Assembly: GCF_035920445.1 (NCBI RefSeq)
Contig: NZ_CP109162.1
Location: 2,790,001 to 2,854,000, forward strand
Length of the DNA stretch: 64,000 bases
Direction: 5' to 3'
DNA from: Nocardia sp. NBC_01730
GTDB taxonomy: Bacteria > Actinomycetota > Actinomycetes > Mycobacteriales > Mycobacteriaceae
The position numbers were made by a program, and so were the translations under genes. Positions 34,540 through 43,788 of this stretch are shown in pieces (position 1 is the first letter of the stretch; the number at the start of each line of letters is the position of its first letter). Below the pieces are notes generated by a model. The model saw nothing but the letters and a program-made list of their open reading frames with translations. It had not been told where the DNA came from and ran no database searches.

Positions 34540-35504
34540 CAGCACCGTCCACAGCCCACCGAGATCGAAAGCAAACCGTGCCGAACACCAGTCCCCCTCG
34601 AATCCACCTCGGCCCCCATCGAGACTCGTCCCTTGTCCGGGGAATCGAGCAGGGCGGCGGCATCCTCGTACCGCTCGCCGACGCCGACGCGGTCGTATGG
34701 GCGCGGGGACCGGGCACGTTTCCCGACAACCTTCCCGCCACGGTGCGCTGGGTGCAGTTGCCTGCGGCCGGCGTCGAACCGTGGATCTCCGCCGGAATTG
34801 TCGATGACGGCCGCATCTGGACGTCCGCGGCCGGCGCGTACGCGCGGAATGTCGCGGAGCACGGCGTGTTGCTCCTGCTCGCCGGGGTGCGTGCACTGAC
34901 CGGGCAGGTGCGCGCGACATCGTGGCGCAAGGCGGAGTTCGACCCTCGGGTCGGGACGCTGCACGGCTCGACGGTCGCCATCATCGGCTGCGGTGGTATC
35001 GGCCGGGCGATGATTCCCTTGCTCACCGCGTTCGGCGCGCGGGTACTGGCCGTGACCCGCTCCGGCGGCCCCGTGCCCGGCGCGGCCGAGACGGCCGACG
35101 CGACTCGGACGGCTGAAATCTGGTCGCGAGCAGATCATTTCGTGATCGCCGCACCCGCGACATCGGCAACGGCACACCTCGTCGACGCGGACGCCCTCGC
35201 TCGGATGAAGTCGACGGCCTGGATCGTCAATGTGGCCCGTGGCTCGCTGATCGACACCGACGCACTGGTGCGCGCGCTGGCTGACGGCTCGATCGGTGGC
35301 GCCGCCCTCGACGTGACCAATCCGGAACCGCTTCCGGAGGGTCACCCGCTCTGGACGCTGCCCAACGCGGTCATCACCCCGCACGTCGCGAATCCTGCAG
35401 CAGGTCTCACCGCGGTGCTCGCCGACCACGTGACGGCCAATGTCGAACGGTTCGCCGCGGGGAAGCCGCTGCTCGCGACCATCGACATCGAGCGTGGTTA
35501 TTGA
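34536..35504 (+). CDS. D-2-hydroxyacid dehydrogenase (NAD-binding)
   Basis: A 322-residue protein, GhrA/GyaR-like in its short catalytic domain. It has GCGGIG at 151-156, R235 (NVARGSLID), E264 (NPEPLPEG) and H283 (ITPHVANP) as the catalytic triad. In a gluconate-type operon a 2-ketogluconate or glyoxylate/hydroxypyruvate reductase role is reasonable, but the substrate is inferred. It starts within the SDR stop (ATGA). Its end overlaps the end of the convergent LysR gene by seven bases. Confidence 0.86.
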   Translation: MTAPSTAHRDRKQTVPNTSPPRIHLGPHRDSSLVRGIEQGGGILVPLADADAVVWARGPGTFPDNLPATVRWVQLPAAGVEPWISAGIVDDGRIWTSAAGAYARNVAEHGVLLLLAGVRALTGQVRATSWRKAEFDPRVGTLHGSTVAIIGCGGIGRAMIPLLTAFGARVLAVTRSGGPVPGAAETADATRTAEIWSRADHFVIAAPATSATAHLVDADALARMKSTAWIVNVARGSLIDTDALVRALADGSIGGAALDVTNPEPLPEGHPLWTLPNAVITPHVANPAAGLTAVLADHVTANVERFAAGKPLLATIDIERGY

Positions 35505-36424
35505 GTTCCGCGCTCTGTGCCGGCTCTGATGTAGTTGGCGACGACGGTGCGCAGCAGCTCGCGTACGGACTCGGCCGGTTTGGACAGCGGCTGGTTCGTC
35601 GGTGTGCCCAGCGATACCTGAACCGTGATCGCCGGTTCGATGCGGCGCAGTTCGAGGTTGTCGACGGACATGATGCGCCGCGCCACCGACAGCGGTAACA
35701 CGGTGGCGCCCAGCCCTTTTCGCACCGCCTGCGCCATCAATGTCACCGACTCCACCTCCCCGACGACACGCGCCTGTTCGAGGGCGTGGTCGTAGGCCTG
35801 TTCTACGACCTTCCGGATCGTGTGCATCGGGCCCGGCAGCAGTAGTGGCAGGCCCGCCAGCTGTTCGATCGAGACCGCGGCCCCCGTGTCACCGGGGAGC
35901 CCGGTACCCGTCGGGGCGACGACCATCAGCTCCTCGGTAAGGAGTCGCTCGAAGGTCACGCCTTTGATCGGACCGGTGTCGTAGAGCAGGGCCATATCCA
36001 TCCGGCCGGTCATCATCGCCTCGCTGAGCACGCCACCGAAATTTTCGTTGATGTGCAACAGAATGCTCGGGTACTGCTCACGCACCGCGATGAGCAGTGG
36101 CAGGGCGATCGCGTTCACCGTGCTGTACGGGGCAAGCCCGACCGAGACACCGCCCGCCAGCTCGCGGCCGACGACACTCACCTCCGCCTGCGCACTCTCC
36201 ACCTGACGCAGAATGATCTGGGCGTGACGGTACAGCGCGCGCCCCGCGTCCGTAGGTTCCACGCCTTGCTTGTGCCGGATCAACAGTTGCTGACCGAAGT
36301 GGGCTTCGAGCGCCGTCATCTGCTGGCTCAGCGCCGGCTGCGCGATGTGCAGAATGTCCGCGGCACGGGTGATGCTGCCAGCGTCCACGATACGAACGAA
36401 CGAGAACAAGCGTCGGGTATCCAC
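35498..36424 (-). CDS. LysR-family transcriptional regulator
   Basis: A 308-residue LysR protein. The HTH is MDTRRLFSFVRIVDAGSITR, then AADILHIAQPALSQQMTALE, followed by FGQQLLIRHKQGVEPTDAGR. The co-inducer domain starts near residue 92 (GGVSVGLAPYSTVNAIALPL). The whole resembles Nac/Cbl-like members. It is divergent from the pxpA-like gene across 262 bases, the standard layout for LysR controlling the opposite operon. A 13-bp inverted repeat lies between them. Confidence 0.92.
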   Translation of the reverse strand: MDTRRLFSFVRIVDAGSITRAADILHIAQPALSQQMTALEAHFGQQLLIRHKQGVEPTDAGRALYRHAQIILRQVESAQAEVSVVGRELAGGVSVGLAPYSTVNAIALPLLIAVREQYPSILLHINENFGGVLSEAMMTGRMDMALLYDTGPIKGVTFERLLTEELMVVAPTGTGLPGDTGAAVSIEQLAGLPLLLPGPMHTIRKVVEQAYDHALEQARVVGEVESVTLMAQAVRKGLGATVLPLSVARRIMSVDNLELRRIEPAITVQVSLGTPTNQPLSKPAESVRELLRTVVANYIRAGTERGTQ

Positions 36425-36575
36425 TTCGGTTCACCTTCCTCGAAGCGACGTCGTCGCACGCGATGATTTCCGCATTGTTGCCAGGCGGAAACTCCGCCGT
36501 ACCGAATTCGCCGCCGACAACAGCGGTCATCCGCATAGTCGCTGTTCAGACACCATAGAGGTTCGTTATCGCGTC

Positions 36576-36588
36576 ACCTGAAACAGGT
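36576..36588. promoter_or_regulatory. Inverted repeat in the LysR/pxpA divergent promoter
   Basis: ACCTGAAACAGGT has 5-bp arms with a 3-base spacer and lies 98 bases before the pxpA start. Short arms keep the confidence low; LysR sites usually have a T-N11-A core. Confidence 0.4.
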
Positions 36589-36686
36589 ATTACCCGCCCA
36601 CGAGAGAACCTGCGTAGCGTCCGTTACACACCGGAAGTTCACACAAACGGTGCTCGCAGTTTCCTCACCTCGCGGAGGCATCATCA

Positions 36687-37493
36687 ATGGCACTGAAGAT
36701 CGATCTCGTCGCCGACGTCGGGGAGAGTTTCGGCGCGTGGACGATGGGCGACGACGACGCACTGCTCGACATACTCACCTCCGCCAATGTCGCTTGCGGC
36801 TTCCACGCGGGAGATCCGCAGACGATGGACCGGACGGTGCGGAACTGCGTCGCTCGCGGAGTTCGGGTCGGCGCACATCCGAGCTTTCCTGATCTGGTCG
36901 GTTTCGGTCGGCGGACGATGGACCTTTCGGCCGACGAGGTGCGGACAGACGTCCTGTACCAACTCGGCGCGCTGCACGCCATCGCCGTCGCGCGCGGAAC
37001 CGCACTGTCGCACGTCGCACCACACGGCCGGCTGGGCAACCTGGTGGCGACCCGCGCCGACTACGCTGCTGCCGTGGTCGATGCCATCCAGTCTTTCGAC
37101 CCGAGCCTGATCGTCCTCGCGCAGGACGGCAAGTTGGCCGACCGTGCTCGTGAACAGGGAATTCGTGTCGGCATCGTCGCCATTGCCGACCGCGCCTACC
37201 GCGCCGACGGCACGCTCGTGCCCCGATCGGAGCCGGGCGCCGTCATCCACGATGCCGCGGCGCTCGTCCGGCGCGCGGTGCAACTGGTGACCGAAGGATT
37301 CGTCGAGGCCGTCGACGGTACGCCGGTCCCCGTCGAGGCGGACACCCTACTTCTGCACGGCGACAACGCCGACGCTGTGCGCAACGCGAAGGCGATTCGG
37401 GCGGCCCTCACCGACGCAGGTGTCGAGATCGTTCCGCTGCCCGAGGTCCTCGCGGATCGTGCCGGTAGGAAAGCCGACTCATGTCCGGCGTAA
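36687..37493 (+). CDS. 5-oxoprolinase subunit A homologue (LamB/YcsF family)
   Basis: A 268-residue LamB/YcsF protein. DVGESFGAWTMGDDDALL, TSANVACGFHAGDPQTMDRT, RVGAHPSFPDLVGFGRRTM and ADGTLVPRSEPGAVIHD match PxpA well. One hallmark is altered. The usual HVKPHGxLYN is HVAPHGRLGN, so A111 replaces the conserved lysine and the tyrosine is lost, and DLNAD is DLVAD at the start. Known PxpABC hydrolyses 5-oxoproline to glutamate with ATP. The changes suggest a different lactam or amide substrate. The start ATG 36687 has GGAGG nine bases upstream. It overlaps pxpB by 13 bases. Confidence 0.88.
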   Translation: MALKIDLVADVGESFGAWTMGDDDALLDILTSANVACGFHAGDPQTMDRTVRNCVARGVRVGAHPSFPDLVGFGRRTMDLSADEVRTDVLYQLGALHAIAVARGTALSHVAPHGRLGNLVATRADYAAAVVDAIQSFDPSLIVLAQDGKLADRAREQGIRVGIVAIADRAYRADGTLVPRSEPGAVIHDAAALVRRAVQLVTEGFVEAVDGTPVPVEADTLLLHGDNADAVRNAKAIRAALTDAGVEIVPLPEVLADRAGRKADSCPA

Positions 37494-38191
37494 CGGAAGC
37501 CGCGTTCATCGTCGCGGACTGCGGGGACTCCGCGGTGCGCGTCACCACCCCCGACGCCGACCGGGAAGAATGCTGGCGGGTCGTGCACGCGGTCGCCGCC
37601 GCACTCGACGCCTACGCGGACCGGTTCGCGATCACCGGTGTCATTCCGACATACGACGCACTGCTCGTCGAATTCGACTGCGCGGCAAGTTGTCACGATG
37701 ACATTCGTCGATTGCTCGAGAATCTGGTCCTCCATTCGGGGACGGCGGCGCCCCACCGGATTCGGCATTTCGACATCCCCGTGGTCTACGGCGGCGAGTA
37801 CGGGCCGGACCTCCATGAGGTGGCACATCACCTCGAACTGTCCCCGGACGAAGTGATTCGCGTACACGGATCGTCCCCACTGACCATGCGCTGCTTCGGA
37901 TCTCCAGGGGGCGCGCCGATGCTGGACGGCCCCGCTTTTCCGCGGCCCGTGCCTCGGCGCACTGTCCCGCGCCCCCACGTGCCTGCGGGAGCCGTGGCAG
38001 TGGCCGGTCACCAGGCGGTCGTCTCCGCGCGGCCGGCACCGGGAGGGTGGCCGGTGATCGGCCGAACCCCGCTCACCATCGTCGACCCCACCACCGAGCC
38101 GTTGTCGGACTATCGACCAGGCGACACGTTCCGGTTCTACCCGATTCCGGCCGACGACTGGTCCCGATACGAGGGGGTTCGCCATGGCTGA
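37481..38191 (+). CDS. 5-oxoprolinase subunit B homologue (KipI family, AHS1)
   Basis: A 236-residue KipI/PxpB protein. The AHS1 domain begins near residue 25, and HFDIPVVYGGEYGPDLHEVA with SPLTMRCFGSPGGAP and PRPHVPAGAVAVAGHQAVVS are the conserved blocks. In PxpB the late part, GGWPVIGRTPLTIVD, is near the active cleft shared with PxpC. It overlaps pxpA and pxpC, so the three subunits are translated as a coupled set, as expected for a complex. Confidence 0.9.
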   Translation: MSGVTEAAFIVADCGDSAVRVTTPDADREECWRVVHAVAAALDAYADRFAITGVIPTYDALLVEFDCAASCHDDIRRLLENLVLHSGTAAPHRIRHFDIPVVYGGEYGPDLHEVAHHLELSPDEVIRVHGSSPLTMRCFGSPGGAPMLDGPAFPRPVPRRTVPRPHVPAGAVAVAGHQAVVSARPAPGGWPVIGRTPLTIVDPTTEPLSDYRPGDTFRFYPIPADDWSRYEGVRHG

Positions 38192-39245
38192 GCACATCAC
38201 CGTGACAGTTCCGGGGATCACGTCGATCCAGGATCTGGGCCGCCCGCGTGCGTCGGGGATCGGGCAGCTGACGGGTGGCGCCCTCGACCAGTACAGCGCC
38301 GAAGTCGCCAACGCACTCGTCGGAAGTGCGCGCACCGCGCCGCTGCTCGAACTGGTAGCCATGGACTTCGGCGCCGTCGCGAGCACCGACCTGCTTGTCG
38401 CGGTCACGGGTGCGCCTGCCGACGTCCGTGTCGGCGGTGTCACGCGCGTCCAGTGGGAACCGTTTGTCTGGAACGCGGGAGCCGAACTGACCGTCGGGGG
38501 AATCCACGATGGGCTCCGGGTCTACCTCGCCGTGCACGGGTCGATATCCGCGAGCTACCTGCTCGGCAGCTGCGCTCCCGACTCGGTTCTCGGTTTCGGC
38601 CGGCAACTGGCGGCCGGCGAGGACGTCACCGTCGATGTCGACGGACCGCTGATCGACCACCCGCATTTCCGGATTCCTCTGTTCCGGCTCGGCGCTCGAC
38701 GGCCCGCGTTCACCGGCAGCTGGACGATCGATGTCACGGACGGACCCGACATCGGCGAATTCGGCGCCACTGCCGAGCGACTGTTCGACACCCCGTTCGT
38801 GATCGGTGCCAACAGCAATCACATCGGGCTCCGGCTCACTCGATCCGATCCCGGTGGCGCCGTCCCGCAGCGGGAGAGCCGGACCGAGGTCCTCTCCCGA
38901 GGCGTTCCCATCGGGGCCGTCGAAGTACCCGCCGGCGACGAACTGCTCGTCCTGCACCGGGGCCGGGGAGTAACGGCCGGCTATCCGGTCCTGGCGGTCG
39001 TCACCACGACCAGCTTGTCTCAGCTCGGGCAGGCCCGCCCCGGCCAGCGAGTCCGATTCCAGCGCGTCACCGTGTCCGACGCGGTTCGCCGCTACCGGGA
39101 GCAGCAGGCCTCGATCGACCGGCTGCGTGCACGTGTGGCGATCGCGTTCGACAGCCTCCGCATTCCTATCCACACCACAGCGAATACCCCACCTCTGCCT
39201 TCCGCCGACCTTTCGAGCCCGCCCAGCCACCTGGAGTACGCATGA
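38184..39245 (+). CDS. 5-oxoprolinase subunit C homologue (KipA family, AHS2)
   Basis: A 353-residue AHS2-domain protein. VTVPGITSIQDLGRPRASGI is the family N-terminus, followed by GALDQYSAEVANALVG, LVAVTGAPADVRVGG and GGIHDGLRVYLAVHGSI, and SNHIGLRLTRSD near residue 210. It pairs with PxpB to form the biotin-carboxylase-like and transferase-like half of the enzyme. The C-terminal 60 residues are less conserved. Its stop overlaps the transporter start (ATGA). Confidence 0.9.
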   Translation: MAEHITVTVPGITSIQDLGRPRASGIGQLTGGALDQYSAEVANALVGSARTAPLLELVAMDFGAVASTDLLVAVTGAPADVRVGGVTRVQWEPFVWNAGAELTVGGIHDGLRVYLAVHGSISASYLLGSCAPDSVLGFGRQLAAGEDVTVDVDGPLIDHPHFRIPLFRLGARRPAFTGSWTIDVTDGPDIGEFGATAERLFDTPFVIGANSNHIGLRLTRSDPGGAVPQRESRTEVLSRGVPIGAVEVPAGDELLVLHRGRGVTAGYPVLAVVTTTSLSQLGQARPGQRVRFQRVTVSDAVRRYREQQASIDRLRARVAIAFDSLRIPIHTTANTPPLPSADLSSPPSHLEYA

Positions 39246-40591
39246 CCGACACAATCTCTCCGGCCACCACCGGTTCCGCGCCTGACCACGGGGTGCGGCC
39301 CGGCCCGATCCGCAAGGTCGTACTCGCAGGATGTGTCGGCATCTTCGTCGAGCTCTACGACAACGGCATCTTCGCCTTCATGGCGACGGCACTCGCCATT
39401 GTGTTCTTCGACGTCTCCAAGTCGAGTGACGCATTGATGCTCGTCTTCGCCGGATACGCGATCTCATTCTTCGTTCGACCCCTGGGCGCCGTGGTCTGCG
39501 GCATTCTCGGCGACAAAATAGGTCGCCAGAAGATGCTCGTGTTCGTCATCCTGCTTATCAGCGTCGCGACAGCCGGCATCGGCGTCCTGCCGACCTATGC
39601 CGCCATCGGGATCGCAGCACCCACATTGTTGATCGCACTGCGACTGGCACAGGGATTCTCGGTCGGAGGAGAGGCTGCCGGCGCGATGACATTCCTCGCC
39701 GAGCACGCCCCCGAGGGCAAACGCGGACTGATCACCAGTTACGCCCAGATCGCCTCTTTCCTCGCGCTGCTCACCGGCACCCTCGTCGCGTTCACGATGT
39801 CCCCGTGGCTGAACACGACCGCCATCCACGGCGGCGGATTCGGGAGCTGGGCATGGCGGATTCCTTTCCTCATCGCGATCCCGATGGGAGTGATCGGCTG
39901 GTACATCCGCCGCGCGATCAGCGACACCCCGAACTTCGGAAAACTCAAGGAATCCGGCGGACTGTCGCGCAACCCGCTGAAGGAAGCATTCGCCACACCC
40001 GAGCACCGCAGGGCCATGCTCCTCGCCCTCTTCATCCCGCTGATGAATGGCTCCGGCTACTACGTCCTCTTCTCCTACATGCCGACGTTCCTCAAGGGTG
40101 ACAAGATCGGATTCTCCACCGGCACCGCCCTGCTCGTCACCGCCGCCAGTCTGGTCGCGATCTGCGTCGCGATTCCATTCATGGGCGCACTGTCCGACGG
40201 ACTCGGACGCAAAAAAGTGATCGCCGGTGCCGCGGTCGCGATGGCGATCGGCGCCATCCCTTGCTATGCCCTCATCGCGACCGGCAACTTCGCACTCGCC
40301 GTGCTCGGCGCCTGCATCATGGCCGTGATCTTCGCCGGCCACACCGCAGTGATCCACATTCTCATCGTCGAACTGTTCCCGACCCGCGTCCGATACTCCG
40401 CTTACGGCCTCGGGTACAACATCTCGTCGGCCATCTTCGGCGGTACCGCACCGCTGCTGATGACATGGCTGATCCCGCAGTTCGGCATCTATGTCCCGGC
40501 TGTCTACGCCGTCCTCACCGCACTCGGCACGCTCGCCGCGGTCAGTACCGTCACCGACCGGGCGCACATGCCGCTGCGCGACACGCTCTGA
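39242..40591 (+). CDS. MHS-family MFS transporter
   Basis: A 449-residue transporter with 12 hydrophobic segments. RPLGAVVCGILGDKIGRQKM is motif A, and ALRLAQGFSVGGEAAGAMTF is the hallmark of the metabolite:H+ symporter group (ProP, KgtP, ShiA). EFFELYDNGIF-like FVELYDNGIFAFMATALA starts it. Group members import small zwitterions and organic acids by proton symport, so it fits uptake of the oxoproline-type substrate handled by the preceding subunits. It is coupled to pxpC by a four-base overlap. Confidence 0.9.
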   Translation: MTDTISPATTGSAPDHGVRPGPIRKVVLAGCVGIFVELYDNGIFAFMATALAIVFFDVSKSSDALMLVFAGYAISFFVRPLGAVVCGILGDKIGRQKMLVFVILLISVATAGIGVLPTYAAIGIAAPTLLIALRLAQGFSVGGEAAGAMTFLAEHAPEGKRGLITSYAQIASFLALLTGTLVAFTMSPWLNTTAIHGGGFGSWAWRIPFLIAIPMGVIGWYIRRAISDTPNFGKLKESGGLSRNPLKEAFATPEHRRAMLLALFIPLMNGSGYYVLFSYMPTFLKGDKIGFSTGTALLVTAASLVAICVAIPFMGALSDGLGRKKVIAGAAVAMAIGAIPCYALIATGNFALAVLGACIMAVIFAGHTAVIHILIVELFPTRVRYSAYGLGYNISSAIFGGTAPLLMTWLIPQFGIYVPAVYAVLTALGTLAAVSTVTDRAHMPLRDTL

Positions 40592-40678
40592 CGGATCGCA
40601 CCGGGATCCGGCCCGATGGCCTCCGATCACGTGAAGGCCGGCCGACTCCGACTTCTGTCCCCGAAACAAGGAAGTGTC

Positions 40679-41434
40679 ATGCCTTTTGACGACTACCGAA
40701 CCGCCCTCGTCACCGGAGCGAACACAGGAATGGGTGCCGCGGTCACCGAGATGCTCACCAAGCGTGGCCTCACCGTTTATGGAGTCGCCCGCAACGCCGG
40801 GCGGCTCGATGAAGTGGCCGCCGATACCGGAATGATCCCGCTCGCGGTCGACATCACCGATACCACGGCGCTGACCCGGGCAGTCGCGGGCCTCGAGGTA
40901 GACGTCCTGGTCAACAACGCTGGGGTATCCGCGACCGGGAACATCCTCGACGCGTCCCCCGAAACGGTCGACGCCATGGTCGACGTCAATCTCCGCGCAG
41001 TTCTGCATCTCTGCCGGCTGCTGATGCCGGGCATGGTCGAACGCGACCTCGGCCACATCGTCAACATCAGCTCGATTGCCGGTCTCTACAACTTCTACGG
41101 ACACACCGCCTATCACGCGACCAAGGCCGCGATCCACCAGATCTCGCGACAGCTCCGCAACGACGTCATCGGCAAACGCATCCGGGTCACCGAGATCTGC
41201 CCGGGCCGGGTAGAGACCGAAATCTTCGGACGCAACCTCGGCGGCACCCCCGAAGCGATGCAGGAAGCCTGGGACACCTATTACGAGGGCTTCGAATCCA
41301 TCACGACGAAGGACATCGCAGACACCGTCGAGTACGCCATAGACGTGCCGCGCCACGTAAACCTGGGCCTGATCGAGATCACACCGACCTTCCAGGTGCC
41401 CGGCGGACTCGAATTCGTCCGCCGGAACCACTGA
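40679..41434 (+). CDS. SDR oxidoreductase (YdfG-like)
   Basis: A 251-residue classical SDR: TGANTGMG nucleotide motif near residue 12, NNAGVSATGNILDASPETVD, and catalytic S, Y and K in NISSIAGLYNFYGHTAYHAT with K right after. EICPGRVETEIFGRNLGG is typical of the YdfG/3-hydroxypropionate and L-allo-threonine dehydrogenase group, which oxidise beta-hydroxy acids. The start ATG 40679 follows AAGGAAG. It is 87 bases behind the transporter and 10 before the next dehydrogenase. Confidence 0.86.
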   Translation: MPFDDYRTALVTGANTGMGAAVTEMLTKRGLTVYGVARNAGRLDEVAADTGMIPLAVDITDTTALTRAVAGLEVDVLVNNAGVSATGNILDASPETVDAMVDVNLRAVLHLCRLLMPGMVERDLGHIVNISSIAGLYNFYGHTAYHATKAAIHQISRQLRNDVIGKRIRVTEICPGRVETEIFGRNLGGTPEAMQEAWDTYYEGFESITTKDIADTVEYAIDVPRHVNLGLIEITPTFQVPGGLEFVRRNH

Positions 41435-41443
41435 GGCCGCCCT

Positions 41444-42502
41444 ATGCCCACCACCGATATCGACGTGCCCACTCGGACACTGGGCGTCGTCGCACATGCC
41501 GCCGGTGATCTGCGCGTCGAATCCATACCACTGCGGCGGCCCGAATCACCCGACGCAGTCGTCGAGATCGCCTACGGCGGTATCTGCGGGTCCGACCTGC
41601 ACTACTGGACCCATGGGGCCGCAGGAGAATCAATTCTGCAGGCGCCCATGATACTTGGACACGAAGTGGTGGGCACAGTGGTCCGGCAGGCCGCCGACGG
41701 CAGCGGACCCACAACAGGAACCCGCGTCGCTGTGCACCCGGCGACACCAGGCGGCGACAGCCCGCGATATCCCGCTGATCGCCCCAACCTCTCACCCGGA
41801 TGCACATACCTCGGTAGTGCGGCGCAGTTCCCCCACACAGAGGGAGCCTTCACCCGCTATGCGGTGCTGCCGTCGCGGATGCTCCGGGCCTTGCCGCCGG
41901 ACCTGTCACTGCGAACGGCCGCCGTCGCGGAACCGGCCGCCGTCGCGTGGCATGCGGTATCGCGCGCAGGTGAGGTCGCCGGGAAAACCGCACTCGTTGT
42001 CGGCAGCGGTCCGATCGGTGCCCTCGTGGTATCGGTGCTGCGCCGTGCCGGTGCTCGCGCGATCGCGGCCGTGGACGTGGACGTCCACGACTACCCACTC
42101 GCCATCGCACGTCAACTGGGAGCGACGACGACGCTGAAGGCCGACAACACGGAGGCGATCGCCGCCGTGGACGCGGACGTCGTCATCGAATGCTCCGGCA
42201 ACCGGCACGGACTCGAATCCGCTATTCGCGGAGCAACGCGAGGTGGTCAGGTGGTACTCCTCGGGCTGCTGCCGACCGGACTCCAACCCTCACCGCTCTC
42301 TCTCGTCATCACACGCGAACTCGCCGTCGTCGGATCCTTCCGGTTCAACGACGAGATCGACGCTGTGCTCGAGGCTCTCGCGGACGGAAGCCTCGTCGTC
42401 GAGCCGGTAATCAGCCACGAGTTCGGCGTCGAGCACGCGCTCGAGGCCTTCGCCGTGGCCAAGAATGCCGAGTCGTCCGCGAAGGTGCTGCTGACGTTCT
42501 GA
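41444..42502 (+). CDS. Zinc alcohol dehydrogenase, L-idonate 5-dehydrogenase-like
   Basis: A 352-residue medium-chain dehydrogenase with the catalytic zinc pattern intact: GGICGSDLHYWTHGAAGES, then APMILGHEVVGTV. ICGSDLHYW and the following block are shared with IdnD and related polyol dehydrogenases. The structural-zinc lobe is reduced: around residue 105-120 I see PNLSPGCTYLGSAAQFP with a single cysteine where IdnD has several. TALVVGSGPIGALVVSVLRR is the Rossmann motif. The substrate may be idonate or another hydroxy acid. Confidence 0.83.
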   Translation: MPTTDIDVPTRTLGVVAHAAGDLRVESIPLRRPESPDAVVEIAYGGICGSDLHYWTHGAAGESILQAPMILGHEVVGTVVRQAADGSGPTTGTRVAVHPATPGGDSPRYPADRPNLSPGCTYLGSAAQFPHTEGAFTRYAVLPSRMLRALPPDLSLRTAAVAEPAAVAWHAVSRAGEVAGKTALVVGSGPIGALVVSVLRRAGARAIAAVDVDVHDYPLAIARQLGATTTLKADNTEAIAAVDADVVIECSGNRHGLESAIRGATRGGQVVLLGLLPTGLQPSPLSLVITRELAVVGSFRFNDEIDAVLEALADGSLVVEPVISHEFGVEHALEAFAVAKNAESSAKVLLTF

Positions 42503-42552
42503 GCGTCGTGTGATCCCGAATAGCAAAGCACGAGACAATCCCAGGAGGAACA

Positions 42553-43761
42553 ATGTCCCCTTTCGCCCCCGCCACGCGTGTGGAGCGTATGCGCGAGTCT
42601 CCGAGCGTCGCCGCCGCGCAACGGGTTCGTGAGCTGCGTGCGTCGGGACGAGAGATTCTTGACCTGACCGTCGGTGAACCGGACTTCGACACCCCCGATC
42701 ACGTCAAGGCCGCCGCGGTCGCGGCCATAGACTCCGGGCTCACCAAATACACTGCCGTGAACGGGATTCCCACACTTCGGAAAGCGATCGCGACACGGAT
42801 GTTCGACCGCACCGGCATCGAGTTCAGCGACAGCGAGATCACCGTCGGCGGCGGGGCCAAGCAGATCATCTTCCTAGCGCTGATGGCGACCGTCGAGAAC
42901 GACGACCAGGTTGTCGTCCCGTCCCCATACTGGGTGTCGTACCCCGACATGGTCACCGTGCACGGCGGCACCCCTGTCGTCGTGGACTGCCCCGAATCGG
43001 ATCGCTTCCTGCTCACCGCTGAGAATCTGGAGGCGGCTATCACTCCCGCCACGAAGTGGGTGATCCTCAACGGCCCCGCCAACCCGACCGGCGCGGTGTA
43101 CAGCGAGGAGGAACTCTCGGCTCTCGCCGCCGTGCTGGAACGCCACCCACACGTGAGCGTGATGTGCGACGAGATCTACGACGAGATCATCTTCACCGAC
43201 GCGCCCAGCCCGAGTCTGCTGTCCGTGGCGCCCCATCTTCGCGATCAGATCTTCCTCATCAACGGGGTATCCAAGTCCTACGCGATGACCGGCTGGCGTC
43301 TCGGGTACGGCGTCGGCAACCCCGGGCTCGTCGCAGCTGTCAACAAGCTGCAATCGCAGAGCTCGTCCTGCCCGTCCTCGATCAGTCAGGCCGCCGCGGC
43401 CGAGGCGATCTCGGGAGACCAGACGTTCGTCGCCGAATCGAACGTGCGCTACCGCGCGCGGCGCGACATCGTGTTCGACCTGCTCTCCGCCGTGGACGGA
43501 CTCGCACCGGTGCTGCCACAGGGAGCGTTCTACCTGTTCGTCGGGTGTGCCGGGCTACTCGGTAAGCGGACTCCGGACGGGCGGATCCTGCAGAACGACC
43601 AGGACGTCGTCCGGTATCTGCTCGACTACGCGTCCGTCGCGACGATCCAGGGATCCGCCTATGGAACACCGTCGTACTTCCGCATCTCCTTCGCGACCTC
43701 GGAAGACATACTCCGCGCCGCCGCCACCGAAATCGCGAAATCCATTGCGGCCCTGAGCTGA
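42553..43761 (+). CDS. Class I/II (aspartate-type) aminotransferase
   Basis: A 402-residue PLP enzyme of the aspartate aminotransferase Ib type. DLTVGEPDFDTPDHVKAAAV opens it, then YTAVNGIPTLRKAIA, LNGPANPTGAVYSEEEL with CDEIYDEIIF, and the PLP-lysine motif GVSKSYAMTGWRLGYG. The C-terminus RISFATSEDIL is also typical. It moves an amino group between 2-oxo and amino acids. In this operon it could transaminate the (substituted) glutamate released by the 5-oxoprolinase-like enzyme. Confidence 0.92.
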   Translation: MSPFAPATRVERMRESPSVAAAQRVRELRASGREILDLTVGEPDFDTPDHVKAAAVAAIDSGLTKYTAVNGIPTLRKAIATRMFDRTGIEFSDSEITVGGGAKQIIFLALMATVENDDQVVVPSPYWVSYPDMVTVHGGTPVVVDCPESDRFLLTAENLEAAITPATKWVILNGPANPTGAVYSEEELSALAAVLERHPHVSVMCDEIYDEIIFTDAPSPSLLSVAPHLRDQIFLINGVSKSYAMTGWRLGYGVGNPGLVAAVNKLQSQSSSCPSSISQAAAAEAISGDQTFVAESNVRYRARRDIVFDLLSAVDGLAPVLPQGAFYLFVGCAGLLGKRTPDGRILQNDQDVVRYLLDYASVATIQGSAYGTPSYFRISFATSEDILRAAATEIAKSIAALS

Positions 43762-43788
43762 CCGCATTACGACCACCACGGAGTCACC

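Noticed and set aside
39464..41497. Long minus-strand open frame (677 codons)
   Set aside because: It is antisense to the MHS transporter and SDR genes, and its Asp/Gly/His-rich product is a GC-bias shadow.
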